NCBI RefSeq assembly: GCF_015690345.1
Contig: NZ_JADPUN010000254.1
Location: 1-35,043, forward strand
Source of the DNA: Plantactinospora alkalitolerans
GTDB taxonomy: Bacteria > Actinomycetota > Actinomycetes > Mycobacteriales > Micromonosporaceae
DNA length: 35,043 nucleotides
Direction: 5' to 3'
In this document: positions 1-8,327 of the stretch, piece by piece
Layout: each line of letters opens with the position of its first letter
Position numbering within the stretch: position 1 is the first letter of the stretch
Notes under the pieces: model-generated
What the model was told of the DNA's origin: nothing
Seen by the model: the letters and a program-made list of their open reading frames with translations, nothing else
The model's database searches: none
Translations under genes and position numbers: made by a program

Positions 1-1115
1 CGCCGGCCGGTTGTGACGACAACAACCCGCCGCCCAAGCCCGTCGCCGCCGTGCCCTGGGCCCAGCGGCGGTACGGCCTGGAACGGCTCGCCCCGCTGGC
101 CACCGGCGCCCGGGTGACAGTCGCGGTGATCGACTCCGGCGTCGACAACACGCATCCCCAACTGAAGGGGCGGGTCATCCCCGGGCGGGACTACCTCGAT
201 GCCGGTCTCGACGGGACCCGGGACTGTGTCAGTCACGGCACCGGGGTGGCGAGCATCATCGCGGCGGGCCCCACCCGAGGTGTCGGCTTCCGCGGGCTCG
301 CACCGCAGGTGAAGATCCTGCCGGTCCGGGTCAGCGAACAGAGGGTCATCGGCGGCAAGGAATCGGGCAGGTACGTGGGTGCCGCGAAGTTCGCCGACTC
401 CATCCGGTGGGCGGTAGACAACGGCGCGGACGTGATCAACCTCTCGGTCGTCTTCTACAAGGACGACCCCGCGCTGAAGAGCGCCATCGAGTACGCCCTC
501 GACGAGGACGTCGTGGTGGTGGGTGCCGCCGGCAACCAGAACGCGGAGGGCAACCCCACGCCGTACCCGACGGCGTACGAGGGGGTGATCGGGGTCGGTT
601 CGGTCGACGAGGCCGGCCAGGTCTCGCCCTTCTCCCAGCGGGGACCCTGGGTCGACCTGGTCGCCCCGGGCGCGAAGGTGCTGGTGGCTACGCCGGAGCG
701 GGGACACAAGGAAGACAACGGCACCAGTTTCGCCGCCCCGTTCGTGGCCGGCACCGCCGCACTGATCCGGCAGTACTGGCCGGACCTAAACGCGCGTCAG
801 GTGGCCCAACGCCTCCTCGCCACCACCGATCCGGCGCCGGGTACCGACCACGACGCCTACGGCGCCGGGATCCTCAACCCGTATCGAGCGGTCACCGAGA
901 CGGCGGCACCGGCCCGGCGCGCCGCGGCGGCGGGGCTTCCGCCGTACCGGGTCGATCCGGAGGAGGTCGCACGAGCGGAGCGTCGCTCGGTCACCCAGGA
1001 GCGGGCGCTGTGGGTCGCCGGCCTCGCCGGTGCCGTCGCCGTGGTCGCCGTGCTGCTCGCCGTCGTGCTGCCGCGCGGCTCACGCCGCCGCTGGCGCCCC
1101 GCCGGTCCGGCGTAA
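1..1115 (+). CDS. mycP: Mycosin (type VII secretion subtilisin-like protease), 5' partial
   Basis: S8-family serine protease of the mycosin type, the membrane-anchored protease of ESX secretion systems. The frame is open to the left edge (Cys-Asp-Asp then a Pro-rich stretch before PWAQRRYG), so the signal peptide and true start lie outside the window. GTG 51 is only the first internal start. Numbered from that GTG, the triad is Asp28 (VIDSGVD), His62 (SHGTGVAS) and Ser226 (NGTSFAAP), with oxyanion Asn162 (AAGNQN). A hydrophobic segment at about 324-346 followed by RGSRRRWR is the C-terminal membrane anchor typical of mycosins. The WXG100, EccB and EccE genes next to it support the assignment. 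It converges on the WXG100 operon, with a strong hairpin between them. Family certain; substrate unknown. Confidence 0.95.
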   Translation, partial: PAGCDDNNPPPKPVAAVPWAQRRYGLERLAPLATGARVTVAVIDSGVDNTHPQLKGRVIPGRDYLDAGLDGTRDCVSHGTGVASIIAAGPTRGVGFRGLAPQVKILPVRVSEQRVIGGKESGRYVGAAKFADSIRWAVDNGADVINLSVVFYKDDPALKSAIEYALDEDVVVVGAAGNQNAEGNPTPYPTAYEGVIGVGSVDEAGQVSPFSQRGPWVDLVAPGAKVLVATPERGHKEDNGTSFAAPFVAGTAALIRQYWPDLNARQVAQRLLATTDPAPGTDHDAYGAGILNPYRAVTETAAPARRAAAAGLPPYRVDPEEVARAERRSVTQERALWVAGLAGAVAVVAVLLAVVLPRGSRRRWRPAGPA

Positions 1116-1181
1116 CCACCGTCCCGCCCCGACCCGGCCGCATCCCGGCGGGAAGTGGCACAGGGTGCGGACAGAAGCAGG

Positions 1182-1222
1182 TGCCCCGGGGCGCCACGCG
1201 GGAAGCGTGGCGGCCCGGGGCA
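1182..1222. terminator. Long bidirectional terminator hairpin
   Basis: Inverted repeat between the convergent mycosin and WXG100 genes. The outer arms TGCCCCGGG (1182-1190) and CCCGGGGCA (1214-1222) pair. One G/G mismatch follows, then the inner arms CGCCACGC (1192-1199) and GCGTGGCG (1205-1212) around a GGGAA loop. That is 17 pairs with one mismatch. There is no clear U-tract, as is common in GC-rich actinomycetes. Confidence 0.8.
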
Positions 1223-1244
1223 ACCTGGATGATGCGAGACGGCC

Positions 1245-1538
1245 CTACTGGAACAGGCCGGTGTTCTTCTTTTCCGTGCTCACGTAGTCCGCGGCGGACT
1301 CGTCCAGCGCCATCTTGATGTCCCGCAGCATGTTCTGCAGGTCCATCGACGCCTGGCGCCACTTCGCCTGCCGAACCGCGTACGCCTCCTTGGCCTCGCC
1401 TTCCCAGGTGGAGACGAGCGGAGCCGCGTCCGACTCCAGCTGGTCCAGCTGAGAGTCGAGCGTGTTCAGCGCCTTTTGGATGTCCGCGCTTGCCTGCTGC
1501 AGCGCGGCGAAATTGACGACAAGAAGGCCGTCACCCAT
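1245..1538 (-). CDS. WXG100 family ESX substrate (97 aa)
   Basis: Small helical-hairpin protein of the WXG100/EsxA-EsxB family, exported by type VII secretion, usually as a dimer with its neighbour. It has the family length (97 aa), the turn motif Trp45-Glu-Gly47 (a WXG variant), and the C-terminal export signal Tyr85-x-x-x-Glu89 (YVSTE). The start is the ATG at 1538, with a GGGAGGGA ribosome binding site just upstream; the longer open frame to 1781 runs antisense-like through the next gene and is not used. It lies 22 bp downstream of the other WXG100 gene on the same strand, so they are probably co-transcribed. Its exact role (structural partner or effector) cannot be told from sequence. Confidence 0.92.
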   Translation of the reverse strand: MGDGLLVVNFAALQQASADIQKALNTLDSQLDQLESDAAPLVSTWEGEAKEAYAVRQAKWRQASMDLQNMLRDIKMALDESAADYVSTEKKNTGLFQ

Positions 1539-1560
1539 CGGATCTTCCCTCCCCGGAGGA

Positions 1561-1893
1561 TCAGAGCGGCAGTGAAAGGCCGCCGGTGTTGGTGGCCGAC
1601 ATCCGGCTCGACGCCTCGGTGTCGGACGCGTCGTACTGCGTACCGGAGGTACGGATCGCGGTAGCGGTTTCGCGCAGCGCACGGTGGATCGTTTCCTGGT
1701 CCTGCCGCCACTGCTGCTTGACCTGCTCGAACGAGCGGCCACCAGCGCCCTTCCACGCGGTCTGCAGCACCTCGAGCTCACTCATCAAGCTGGTGAGCAT
1801 GCTTTGCAACGACTGGTCGACCTGCTCGAACTTCTGGGCGGTCTGCTGCATCACTGCTGCTTCTGCCTGCGTCTGAGACACCCCGGAAGTCAC
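1561..1893 (-). CDS. WXG100 family ESX substrate (110 aa)
   Basis: Second WXG100 protein, first gene of the pair. The turn motif is Trp47-Lys-Gly49, in the context LQTAWKGAGG, and the C-terminal signal Tyr87-x-x-x-Asp91 (YDASD) fits the type VII export motif. The long Gln/Glu-rich helices match the family. The GTG start at 1893 has GAGGGAG about six bases upstream. About 19 residues follow the export motif, a longer tail than in its partner. The two proteins probably form a heterodimer, inferred from adjacency and known EsxA/EsxB behaviour. The 246-bp gap to eccB upstream could hold a separate promoter. Confidence 0.92.
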   Translation of the reverse strand: MTSGVSQTQAEAAVMQQTAQKFEQVDQSLQSMLTSLMSELEVLQTAWKGAGGRSFEQVKQQWRQDQETIHRALRETATAIRTSGTQYDASDTEASSRMSATNTGGLSLPL

Positions 1894-2139
1894 CCCGCTC
1901 CCTCACTCGTTGTAAACCCCGAGGCGCCCATTGTGGACACCTCGGTCGCGTCCGCCCCCTCTGAGGGGTGCGGCACAGCATGGCAAATTACTCCCGTAGC
2001 CGACGGTAGCGGGCCGGGGCAAGGCTTGGATACCCCCTCGGCCGCCCTGTGGACAAACCGTGCCGCCAGAGCCACGAATCGGTCGCCACCGACGGCTGCC
2101 GATCGATTCTGGCGAAGTCTGCCCCTCACCCACCACCGC

Positions 2140-3528
2140 TTATCCCGAGGACGCCGGATTGCGCGCCTTCTCGGGGTCCAAGGCGGGTCCCTGCGGAATG
2201 AGCGACACCAGATTCGCCGGCATCCGTACCCGTTTGGCGCTGGCGTACCCCAGATTGCCCAGCACCTCGGCGCTCGTCACCGGATGACGCCGCCCCTGAT
2301 CGGTGATGACCGAGATCGCGCCGCCGGTGGCTCCCGGCGCGGCCGCGGCCTCGACCACCACGCCCCGGCCGGCCTCCAGCACCACCTGGTCGGCGAGCGC
2401 ACCGCCCTGTGGCGACTGTGCGGTGGTCGGGGGCGGATCGGCTATTTTGGACAGATCCGCACCGACCCTGATGTTCTGCACCCCACGGTCGTCCGGCACG
2501 TCGCCGCAGACCACGCCGCCCTCGGTCGTCGCAATCTTGGGGGTGGTCGCGGGCGCCGCCGCGTCGTCCACCGGCACCAGGTCGCCCTGCTTGCGGGCGG
2601 ACCCGAAGTTACCCTGGGACATGTTTGTGGCGTCGCCCTGCAACTTGAGGTCGGTGAGCAACAGGTTGGCCTGCAACTCGGTGATGTTGTAGAGGCCGTC
2701 CCGCTTGGCCACGACGTACTGGCCGCCGCCGCCCTGACGGTTCACCACGAACACCTCGCCGATCTTGGCACCGGGCACCTCGTCGGAATCCTGCCCCGCA
2801 TCGGGGATGTCTATCCGCTTCAGGTCCGCCCCGGCGGGCAGCGCGTTGAGCAGGGCCGGCGCCACCGCCAACTTCCGCTCGCCGCCCCAGGTCAGCGCGT
2901 CGAGCACCAGCGACACGTCCCGGATCTTGTACCGGCGGTTGTGCCAGAGCAGGTACAGCTCCCCGTTGGGATGCTGGGCGAGCACACCCTCGTCGCCCAG
3001 CGACCGCCCGCCGGGCGCCGATTTCCCGATCAGCAGCGTCGACCGCGGGTTGGCGTCGGAACGCTCGGCGGAACAGACCGTCCACCCGCCGCCGAGAAGA
3101 CGGTTGGTCGGGGGTAGCGACTCGGGCAGGTCCCGGATGCCCAGCAGCACGCCGCGCGGCTCGCCCTCCAGCGACTTGCGCGACACCGAGACGGTCTTCG
3201 GTCCGGAGCTGTTGAGGATGAGCAGCGCGGACGCGTAGTTGAGCACCGGATGCAGCTTGTTCTCGTAGTAGACGTACTGCGCGCCCGACTCCTTCTCGAC
3301 GATCACCGCCGACTGGTTCTTCCACTTGGTGGCACCACCACCGAGGAACACGCCGACCACCACCGAGCCACCCACCGCGATCAGCGCGATCAGCACGCTG
3401 GCGAGCGTCGCACCGGCCGCACGCCGGAACGGCGACTGCGCGGGATCGGTCTCGCGCATCACCAGCGCGCCCACCACTCGCTGGACCATGAACTGGTACG
3501 AGTGCAACTGGTCCTGCCGCGATGGCAT
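2140..3528 (-). CDS. eccB: Type VII secretion protein EccB
   Basis: Core component of the ESX membrane complex. EccB has a short cytosolic N-terminus, one membrane helix and a large periplasmic domain. Here the N-terminus reads MPSRQDQLHSYQFMVQRVVGA, typical of the family, and the helix is at about residues 38-63. The rest is extracytoplasmic, with Cys residues in the TVCSAERSD and VVCGDVPDD contexts that could form the disulfide known in mycobacterial EccB. At 462 aa the length is normal. The ATG at 3528 is preceded by a purine-rich GAGAGGGGG. It is divergent from eccE across about 100 bp and upstream of the WXG100 pair on the same strand. The EccC and EccD partners are not in the window. 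Confidence 0.95.
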   Translation of the reverse strand: MPSRQDQLHSYQFMVQRVVGALVMRETDPAQSPFRRAAGATLASVLIALIAVGGSVVVGVFLGGGATKWKNQSAVIVEKESGAQYVYYENKLHPVLNYASALLILNSSGPKTVSVSRKSLEGEPRGVLLGIRDLPESLPPTNRLLGGGWTVCSAERSDANPRSTLLIGKSAPGGRSLGDEGVLAQHPNGELYLLWHNRRYKIRDVSLVLDALTWGGERKLAVAPALLNALPAGADLKRIDIPDAGQDSDEVPGAKIGEVFVVNRQGGGGQYVVAKRDGLYNITELQANLLLTDLKLQGDATNMSQGNFGSARKQGDLVPVDDAAAPATTPKIATTEGGVVCGDVPDDRGVQNIRVGADLSKIADPPPTTAQSPQGGALADQVVLEAGRGVVVEAAAAPGATGGAISVITDQGRRHPVTSAEVLGNLGYASAKRVRMPANLVSLIPQGPALDPEKARNPASSG

Positions 3529-3629
3529 GCGGGCCCCCTCTCCGGTTGGTCCGGCCCATACGATAGGCCCCTGAGCGAATTGCGGGGGGCGGGCCCACGG
3601 GCGACGCCCATCCAGGGGAGGCTATCGCG

Positions 3630-5507
3630 GTGACGGTAACTGCGGCAGACAACAGGGCCCGGTCCGTCGTGCCCGGAGGCAGCCGGATCGACCGGTCGGT
3701 ACCGGCGCCACTGCCGGCTTCGTCCACGCCGACCCGTTCCGGCCTGCTCGGCGTACGGGCGGGTCAGATCGTGGCGGCACAGGTGGCGATCGCGCTGCTG
3801 ATCGCCGCCTCCGACTACGGGCCACTCGCGATGGTCGGAGCCGCGCTGGTCGCCGCCGTGGTGGTGCTGCTGACCTGGATCCGACTGCGTCGACGCTGGT
3901 TGTTCGAGTGGATCGGCATCGGCCTGCGGTACTCCGCCCGAGGGCGGAACCTGCCGGCGTCGGCCGCACCGGAGGCCCTGCTCGACCTGGTCAACCCCGG
4001 TGCCACGGTGGTACCCGCCGATCTGGCCGGGGACGCGGCGTCCCTGATCAGCGACGCCTACGGACTGACCGCGGTGCTGGAGCTGGGCGACCAGGTCGGC
4101 ATGCTCACCGACGCCTCGCAGGCGCTGCTCTCCCCGGCCAGCCTGCTTCCGGCACCGAGCGCGGAGACGCCGCCGATGCGGGTCCAACTGCTTCTGACCG
4201 GTGCGCCGGCACCGACGTTGAGCGCCGGCGGCGGCACGCCCGCCACCTCGTACCGGCAGCTCACCGACGGGCGGCTGCTCGGGCACGAGCGGGCGCTGCT
4301 CGCCGTCCGGGTGCTGCGCGCCGACGGCTGGTCCGATGAGGACCTGCGCCGGGCCCTGTCCAGCGCGGTACGCAAGGTGCGCCGCCGTCTCACCCCGGTA
4401 CCGACCCGGGCGCTCGGCGAACGCGCCGCGCTCGGGGTACTGGCGGAGACGGTGCACCACGACGGCGTGCAGCCGGGCCGGGAGAACTGGCAGGGCGTAC
4501 AGCTCGGTGGGTTGGTACAGACCACCTTCCGGCTGCGTCGCTGGCCGGACCTGCGGACCGAGGCCGGGCGCCGGTTCGTGCCCCGACTCCTCGCGCTGCC
4601 GGCCACGGCGACCACGGTGTCGGTCAGCGCCGGGCCGTGGGCGGGCGCCGGCACCGACAACATCCGGGTGGACATGACGGTACGGCTGGCCGCGAACACC
4701 GCACCCGCGCTGAACACCGCCGTCCAGGCCCTGCGCCGGATGCTCTCGGCGGAGCACGCCGGGGCCCGACGGCTCGACGGCGAACAACTCGACGGTGTCG
4801 CGGCCACCCTGCCCCTGGGGGTGCTGGGCGCCGGGCCGACCGCGCCGGCACCGGCCACCACCCTGCCGGCGTCCTCCGTGGACGCGCTCGACCTGCCGAT
4901 CGGCTCGGCGGGATTGATGATCGGCGCCAACCGGCACGGCTCGGCGGTCGTCGCCCGGCTGTTCCGCGCCGAGACCACCCGGGTGGTCCTGATCGGCGGC
5001 GTCCGGGCCGCACAGCTCATCGCGCTGCGGGCGATGGCGCTCGGCGCCCGGATCGTCGTACAGACCGCCCGGCCGCGCGCCTGGGAGCCGTTCGTCCGGG
5101 GCGCCAGCGGACCGGGGGCGCCGATCGCGGTCATCCCGCCGGGCCGCCCGGTCGGCGGTGCGCCCGGCACCCAGTTGCAGCCGTTGCTGGTCGTGGTCGA
5201 CGTCGGACCGGTCGCCGCCGATTCGCAGCCGGGACCGGGCTGGCAGGCCAGCCTCGTGGTCCGGGACGAGTTGGCCCCGGTCGACGTCGACGCCGTCTCC
5301 CGTGCCGACCTGGTGGTGCTGCAACCGCTCCGGCCGCACGAGGCCCAGCTCGCCGGCATGGCGCTCGGGCTCGGGGACTCGGCCGACTGGCTGACCCGGA
5401 TCCGGGCCGACATGGTCGGGGTGATCAACCGCCGGGTGCTGCGCTGGGCGCTGCTCTCGGCCACGCCGATCGAGACCCAGTTGATCGGTCCGCCGGCCCG
5501 GTTCTGA
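3630..5507 (+). CDS. eccE: Type VII secretion protein EccE
   Basis: Peripheral membrane component of the ESX translocon. It has two N-terminal membrane helices at about residues 45-60 and 64-84, followed by Arg-rich LRRRWLFEWIGIGLRY, the usual start of the EccE cytosolic domain. The remaining 500 or so residues are soluble and Ala/Pro-rich. GTG 3630 is chosen because AGGGGAGG sits about ten bases upstream. At 625 aa it is longer than many mycobacterial EccE proteins, with low-complexity Ala/Pro stretches in the middle. The hydrophobic pair, the neighbours and the conserved post-helix motif make the family call firm; overall sequence conservation of EccE is low. Confidence 0.88.
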   Translation: MTVTAADNRARSVVPGGSRIDRSVPAPLPASSTPTRSGLLGVRAGQIVAAQVAIALLIAASDYGPLAMVGAALVAAVVVLLTWIRLRRRWLFEWIGIGLRYSARGRNLPASAAPEALLDLVNPGATVVPADLAGDAASLISDAYGLTAVLELGDQVGMLTDASQALLSPASLLPAPSAETPPMRVQLLLTGAPAPTLSAGGGTPATSYRQLTDGRLLGHERALLAVRVLRADGWSDEDLRRALSSAVRKVRRRLTPVPTRALGERAALGVLAETVHHDGVQPGRENWQGVQLGGLVQTTFRLRRWPDLRTEAGRRFVPRLLALPATATTVSVSAGPWAGAGTDNIRVDMTVRLAANTAPALNTAVQALRRMLSAEHAGARRLDGEQLDGVAATLPLGVLGAGPTAPAPATTLPASSVDALDLPIGSAGLMIGANRHGSAVVARLFRAETTRVVLIGGVRAAQLIALRAMALGARIVVQTARPRAWEPFVRGASGPGAPIAVIPPGRPVGGAPGTQLQPLLVVVDVGPVAADSQPGPGWQASLVVRDELAPVDVDAVSRADLVVLQPLRPHEAQLAGMALGLGDSADWLTRIRADMVGVINRRVLRWALLSATPIETQLIGPPARF

Positions 5508-5558
5508 ACCCGGGCGGCCCGGTTCCGACCCCGGTCCGCCCGGTTCCGAGACGCGGCG
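5496..5558. repeat. Three imperfect 21-bp tandem units
   Basis: Three consecutive 21-bp units (5496-5516, 5517-5537, 5538-5558), each beginning GCCCGGTTC, diverge toward their ends. The first unit spans the eccE stop codon and the last runs into the following hairpin. Function unknown; probably a slipped-strand duplication. Confidence 0.5.
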
Positions 5559-5579
5559 GCCCGCATCCTGGGCCGCCGC
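5553..5579 (+). terminator. Terminator hairpin after eccE
   Basis: Perfect 10-bp inverted repeat, GCGGCGGCCC (5553-5562) and GGGCCGCCGC (5570-5579), with a 7-nt loop, 45 bp after the eccE stop. There is no U-tract. It likely ends the eccE transcript before the acetyltransferase gene. Confidence 0.65.
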
Positions 5580-5660
5580 CGGCTCCGGCCCGATGCCACT
5601 TGTCGAGAATTGGCTCGGGGTCACCGGACCGGCCGGAGATAACGTCGTCGAGTGCTGTCC

Positions 5661-6152
5661 ATGAAACGAGACGACGGATACGAACTCTCCGGCGACCGCC
5701 TCCGCCTGGACCTCGACCGCGTGCACCACTGGCTCTCCACCGACGCCTACTGGGCGCTGGGCCGCCCCCGGGACATGCTGCTGCGGGCGATCGACGGCTC
5801 CACGGTCTACGGGGTGTACGCACCGGACGGCGGACCCCAGGTGGCGTTCGCCCGGGTGGTGACGGACGGGGCGACCTTCGCCTGGCTCTGCGACGTGTAC
5901 GTCGACCCGGCGCGGCGGGGTCACGGGCTGGGCCGCTGGCTTGTCGGTGCCATCCGGGACGACCTGGCCGACCGGGGCGTACGGCGGATCCTGCTCGCCA
6001 CCCTGGACGCGCACGGCGTGTACACGCCGGTGGGCTTCGCTCCGTTGGCCGATCCAACCCTCTGGATGGAGCTGGACCAGCGGAAGTCGCAGGTGACCCC
6101 GCTCACGGGAAAGGGGCCCGATCCCGGAGGAGCCCTTACGGTTGGGTCATGA
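5661..6152 (+). CDS. GNAT family N-acetyltransferase
   Basis: Acetyl-CoA dependent N-acetyltransferase of the GNAT superfamily, 163 aa, single domain. The acetyl-CoA pyrophosphate-binding motif is RRGHGLG (about residues 85-91), following the beta-strand WLCDVYVDP. A closing YTPVGFAPL segment matches the usual C-terminal (V)GF strand. The substrate is not evident. The ATG at 5661 is preferred because MKRDDGYELS is a typical start; GTG 5652, nine bases upstream, is an alternative, and neither has a strong ribosome binding site. Its stop overlaps the start of the permease gene (ATGA), so the two are translationally coupled and may be functionally linked, for example modification and export of a small molecule. 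Confidence 0.9.
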   Translation: MKRDDGYELSGDRLRLDLDRVHHWLSTDAYWALGRPRDMLLRAIDGSTVYGVYAPDGGPQVAFARVVTDGATFAWLCDVYVDPARRGHGLGRWLVGAIRDDLADRGVRRILLATLDAHGVYTPVGFAPLADPTLWMELDQRKSQVTPLTGKGPDPGGALTVGS

Positions 6153-7081
6153 ACCAGGTGCGGCGCGGATACCTCTACGGGCTCGGCGCGTACACCCTGT
6201 GGGGTTTCTTTCCGCTCTACATCAGGCTGCTCAAGCCGGCCGGGCCGATCGAGATCCTGGCCCACCGGGTGGTCTGGTCGGTGGTTTTCGTCACGCTGGT
6301 GCTGGCGGCGGCCCGCAACTGGGGTTTCCTGCGGAGCCTGCACCGCCGGCCGGCCGCGCTCGCCGGGGTCGTCCTCGCCGCCACGCTGATCGCGGTCAAC
6401 TGGGGCACCTACATCTACGGCGTGAACTCGGAGCGGGTCGTCGAGACCGCGCTGGGCTACTTCATCAACCCGCTCGTCGTCGTCCTGCTCGGGGTCACCG
6501 TGCTCGGCGAGCGGCTGCGGGTCGGCCAGTGGGTCGCGCTCGGCATCGGCGGCGTGGCGGTGGCGGTGCTGGCGGTCGACTACGGCCGGCTGCCGTATCT
6601 GGCCCTCACCCTGGCGCTCAGCTTCGGCGGCTACAGCCTGGTGAAGAAGCGGCTCGGGCTGCCCGCCGCCGAGGGCATGTTCGTCGAGTCGGCCGTGCTC
6701 GCGCTGCCCGCGCTCGGCTACCTCGGCTGGCTCACCTGGCGATCCGACTCCACCTTCGGCCAGGTCTCCGCCGGACACACCGCGCTGCTGGTGCTGGCCG
6801 GTGCCGCCACCGCGATCCCGCTACTGCTCTTCGCGGGCGCGGCGAACCGGCTTCCGCTGACCGGGCTGGGCATGTTGCAGTACCTGGCACCGATCCTCCA
6901 GCTCGGCTTCGGCGTACTGGTCTTCCACGAGCCGATGCCGCCGGCCCGGCTGGCCGGCTTCGCACTGGTCTGGCTGGCCCTGGTGGTGTTCACCGTGGAC
7001 GGGATCCGGCAGGTCCGGCGGTCCCGCGGCGCGCTGTTGGCCGCCACCGTCGAACCCGCCGCCGCCACCGCCACCCACTGA
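6149..7081 (+). CDS. rarD: RarD-type EamA/DMT superfamily permease
   Basis: Ten-helix membrane transporter of the drug/metabolite superfamily, RarD subfamily. The protein is 310 aa, begins MNQVRRGYLYGLGAYTLWGFFPLY (characteristic of RarD), and has two EamA-type halves with the conserved N-terminal AHRVVWS and a central FGGYSLVKKRLGLP. The ATG at 6149 overlaps the upstream stop by ATGA, which fixes the start. A GGAGGAG lies about 17 bases upstream, rather far, so coupling is probably the main route of initiation. RarD substrates are not established (chloramphenicol-related in name only), so the cargo is unknown. Confidence 0.9.
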   Translation: MNQVRRGYLYGLGAYTLWGFFPLYIRLLKPAGPIEILAHRVVWSVVFVTLVLAAARNWGFLRSLHRRPAALAGVVLAATLIAVNWGTYIYGVNSERVVETALGYFINPLVVVLLGVTVLGERLRVGQWVALGIGGVAVAVLAVDYGRLPYLALTLALSFGGYSLVKKRLGLPAAEGMFVESAVLALPALGYLGWLTWRSDSTFGQVSAGHTALLVLAGAATAIPLLLFAGAANRLPLTGLGMLQYLAPILQLGFGVLVFHEPMPPARLAGFALVWLALVVFTVDGIRQVRRSRGALLAATVEPAAATATH

Positions 7082-7115
7082 TCCGGGCCGGGCTGCCGCT
7101 ACCTGCCGGCTCCGG

Positions 7116-8327
7116 CTACCTGCCGGCCGGCAACGCGCTGTCCGGGTGGCCCGGCTGGTCCGGAACCGGCAGTCCGGCCCGACCGGCGACGGTCTCGTAC
7201 AGCGACTCGAGCAGGCAGGTCTGCTTCCGGAGGTCGAAGTTCTCCACCACGTGCCGCCGCGCCTGGCGGCCCAGTCGGGTCCGTAGCTCGTCGTCGACGA
7301 GGAGCCGCGCGATGCTGCCGGCGAGCGCCGGCCGGTCGCCTTCGGCCCCGAGCAGACCCGTCTCGCCGTGCAGCACCGCCTCGGGAATACCGCTGTGGTA
7401 CGTCGAGACCGTCGGCAGGCCCAGGCTCGACGCCTCCAGAATCGTCGTCGGCAGCCCCTCGGAGTCCCCGTCCGACGCGGTCCTCGACGGCGAGACGAAG
7501 ATCCTCGACTCGGCCAGATGCCGGGCCACCGCCGCCGGTTGCTGCGCACCGAGGAACGTCGCGGAAAGGCCCAGTGCGGCGGCCCGCTCGCGCATCGGTT
7601 GCTCCAGCGGACCCGAGCCGATCAGGAGCAACCGTGGCCGTCGGTCCGGCAGCATTCCGACGGCCTCGATCAGATCGTCGACGCCCTTCTTCTCGACGAA
7701 CCGGCCGACGAAGACGAGATCCCACTGCTTCGGCCCGGCGGGCGTGGCGGTCGACGGGGCGGCCGGGATCGGAACGCCGGTGTGGTGCACCAGCACCTTG
7801 GCGGGATCCGCACCGAGCGCCACCGCCCGGTCCCGGATGAACCCGGAGACGGCGAGCAGGAGGGTGGCCCGATCGAACACCTGACGCAGGTTGCGCCGGT
7901 ACCGGACGCCCCGTACGCCCGAGGTGTCGGGCTGCCGCGTCACGTCGTAGCCGTGCAGGGTGACGACCAGCGGTACGCCGAGCCGCCGCGCCGAGCCGCT
8001 GACGAGCCAACCGTCGTTGCCGAAGTGGGCGTGCACCAGCGCCGGACGCAGCCCGGCCAGCAGGTTCGTCAGTCTCGGCGACTCCCCGGTCAGCCGGAGC
8101 CGCAGGAAGGCCCGCCGGCCCGCCGGGGTGTCGGGATAGGCGACCACGTCGGTGTCGGCGGCGATCGCCGAGGGAACCCTGGTGGCGCCGAGGAAGGTCG
8201 GCTGCCAGCGCGTCAGCGCAGTGCCCTGGTTCCGGATGAACGTTTCGGAGGCGGCGAGCATTCCGCTACGCCAGATCACGACGCCCGGCTGCGGTCCGGG
8301 CCGGTGGTGCGGGGACGACGTACTCAC
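7116..8327 (-). CDS. Glycosyltransferase family 4 (WcaL-like)
   Basis: GT-B fold glycosyltransferase, 403 aa, resembling exopolysaccharide transferases of the WcaL/AmsK type. Features in order: N-terminal acceptor domain with HAHFGNDG (about residue 99) and LHGYDVTR (about 124); linker; nucleotide-sugar domain with FVGRFVEKKGVDDLI (about 206); and the retaining-enzyme E-x7-E motif Glu290 to Glu298 in EGLPTTILEA. The GTG at 8327 is chosen because it overlaps the TGA of the upstream glycosyltransferase (GTGA). Longer open frame upstream of it reads through the neighbour out of frame. The two genes form an operon and probably act on the same glycan. Donor and acceptor sugars cannot be assigned. 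Confidence 0.9.
   Translation of the reverse strand: MSTSSPHHRPGPQPGVVIWRSGMLAASETFIRNQGTALTRWQPTFLGATRVPSAIAADTDVVAYPDTPAGRRAFLRLRLTGESPRLTNLLAGLRPALVHAHFGNDGWLVSGSARRLGVPLVVTLHGYDVTRQPDTSGVRGVRYRRNLRQVFDRATLLLAVSGFIRDRAVALGADPAKVLVHHTGVPIPAAPSTATPAGPKQWDLVFVGRFVEKKGVDDLIEAVGMLPDRRPRLLLIGSGPLEQPMRERAAALGLSATFLGAQQPAAVARHLAESRIFVSPSRTASDGDSEGLPTTILEASSLGLPTVSTYHSGIPEAVLHGETGLLGAEGDRPALAGSIARLLVDDELRTRLGRQARRHVVENFDLRKQTCLLESLYETVAGRAGLPVPDQPGHPDSALPAGR

Noticed and set aside
407-1318. 303-codon open frame on the plus strand overlapping the mycosin gene
   Set aside because: It is Arg/Gly/Pro-rich low-complexity translation of a high-GC gene in another frame, with no family features.
1890-2136. 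Two 77-79 codon minus-strand frames between eccB and the WXG100 pair
   Set aside because: They overlap each other in different frames, are Gly/Arg/Pro-rich, and have no recognisable motif.
3529-3629. TACGAT as a sigma-70 promoter for eccE
   Set aside because: No acceptable -35 at proper spacing on either strand.
3459-6014. 851-codon minus-strand frame opposite eccE
   Set aside because: Antisense shadow of eccE and the acetyltransferase; composition is Gly/Arg/Pro/Asp-rich with no domain.
7090-7135. GCTACCTGCCGGC direct repeat as an attachment site or terminator
   Set aside because: Only two short copies over the 3' end of the glycosyltransferase; no integrase and no stable hairpin.
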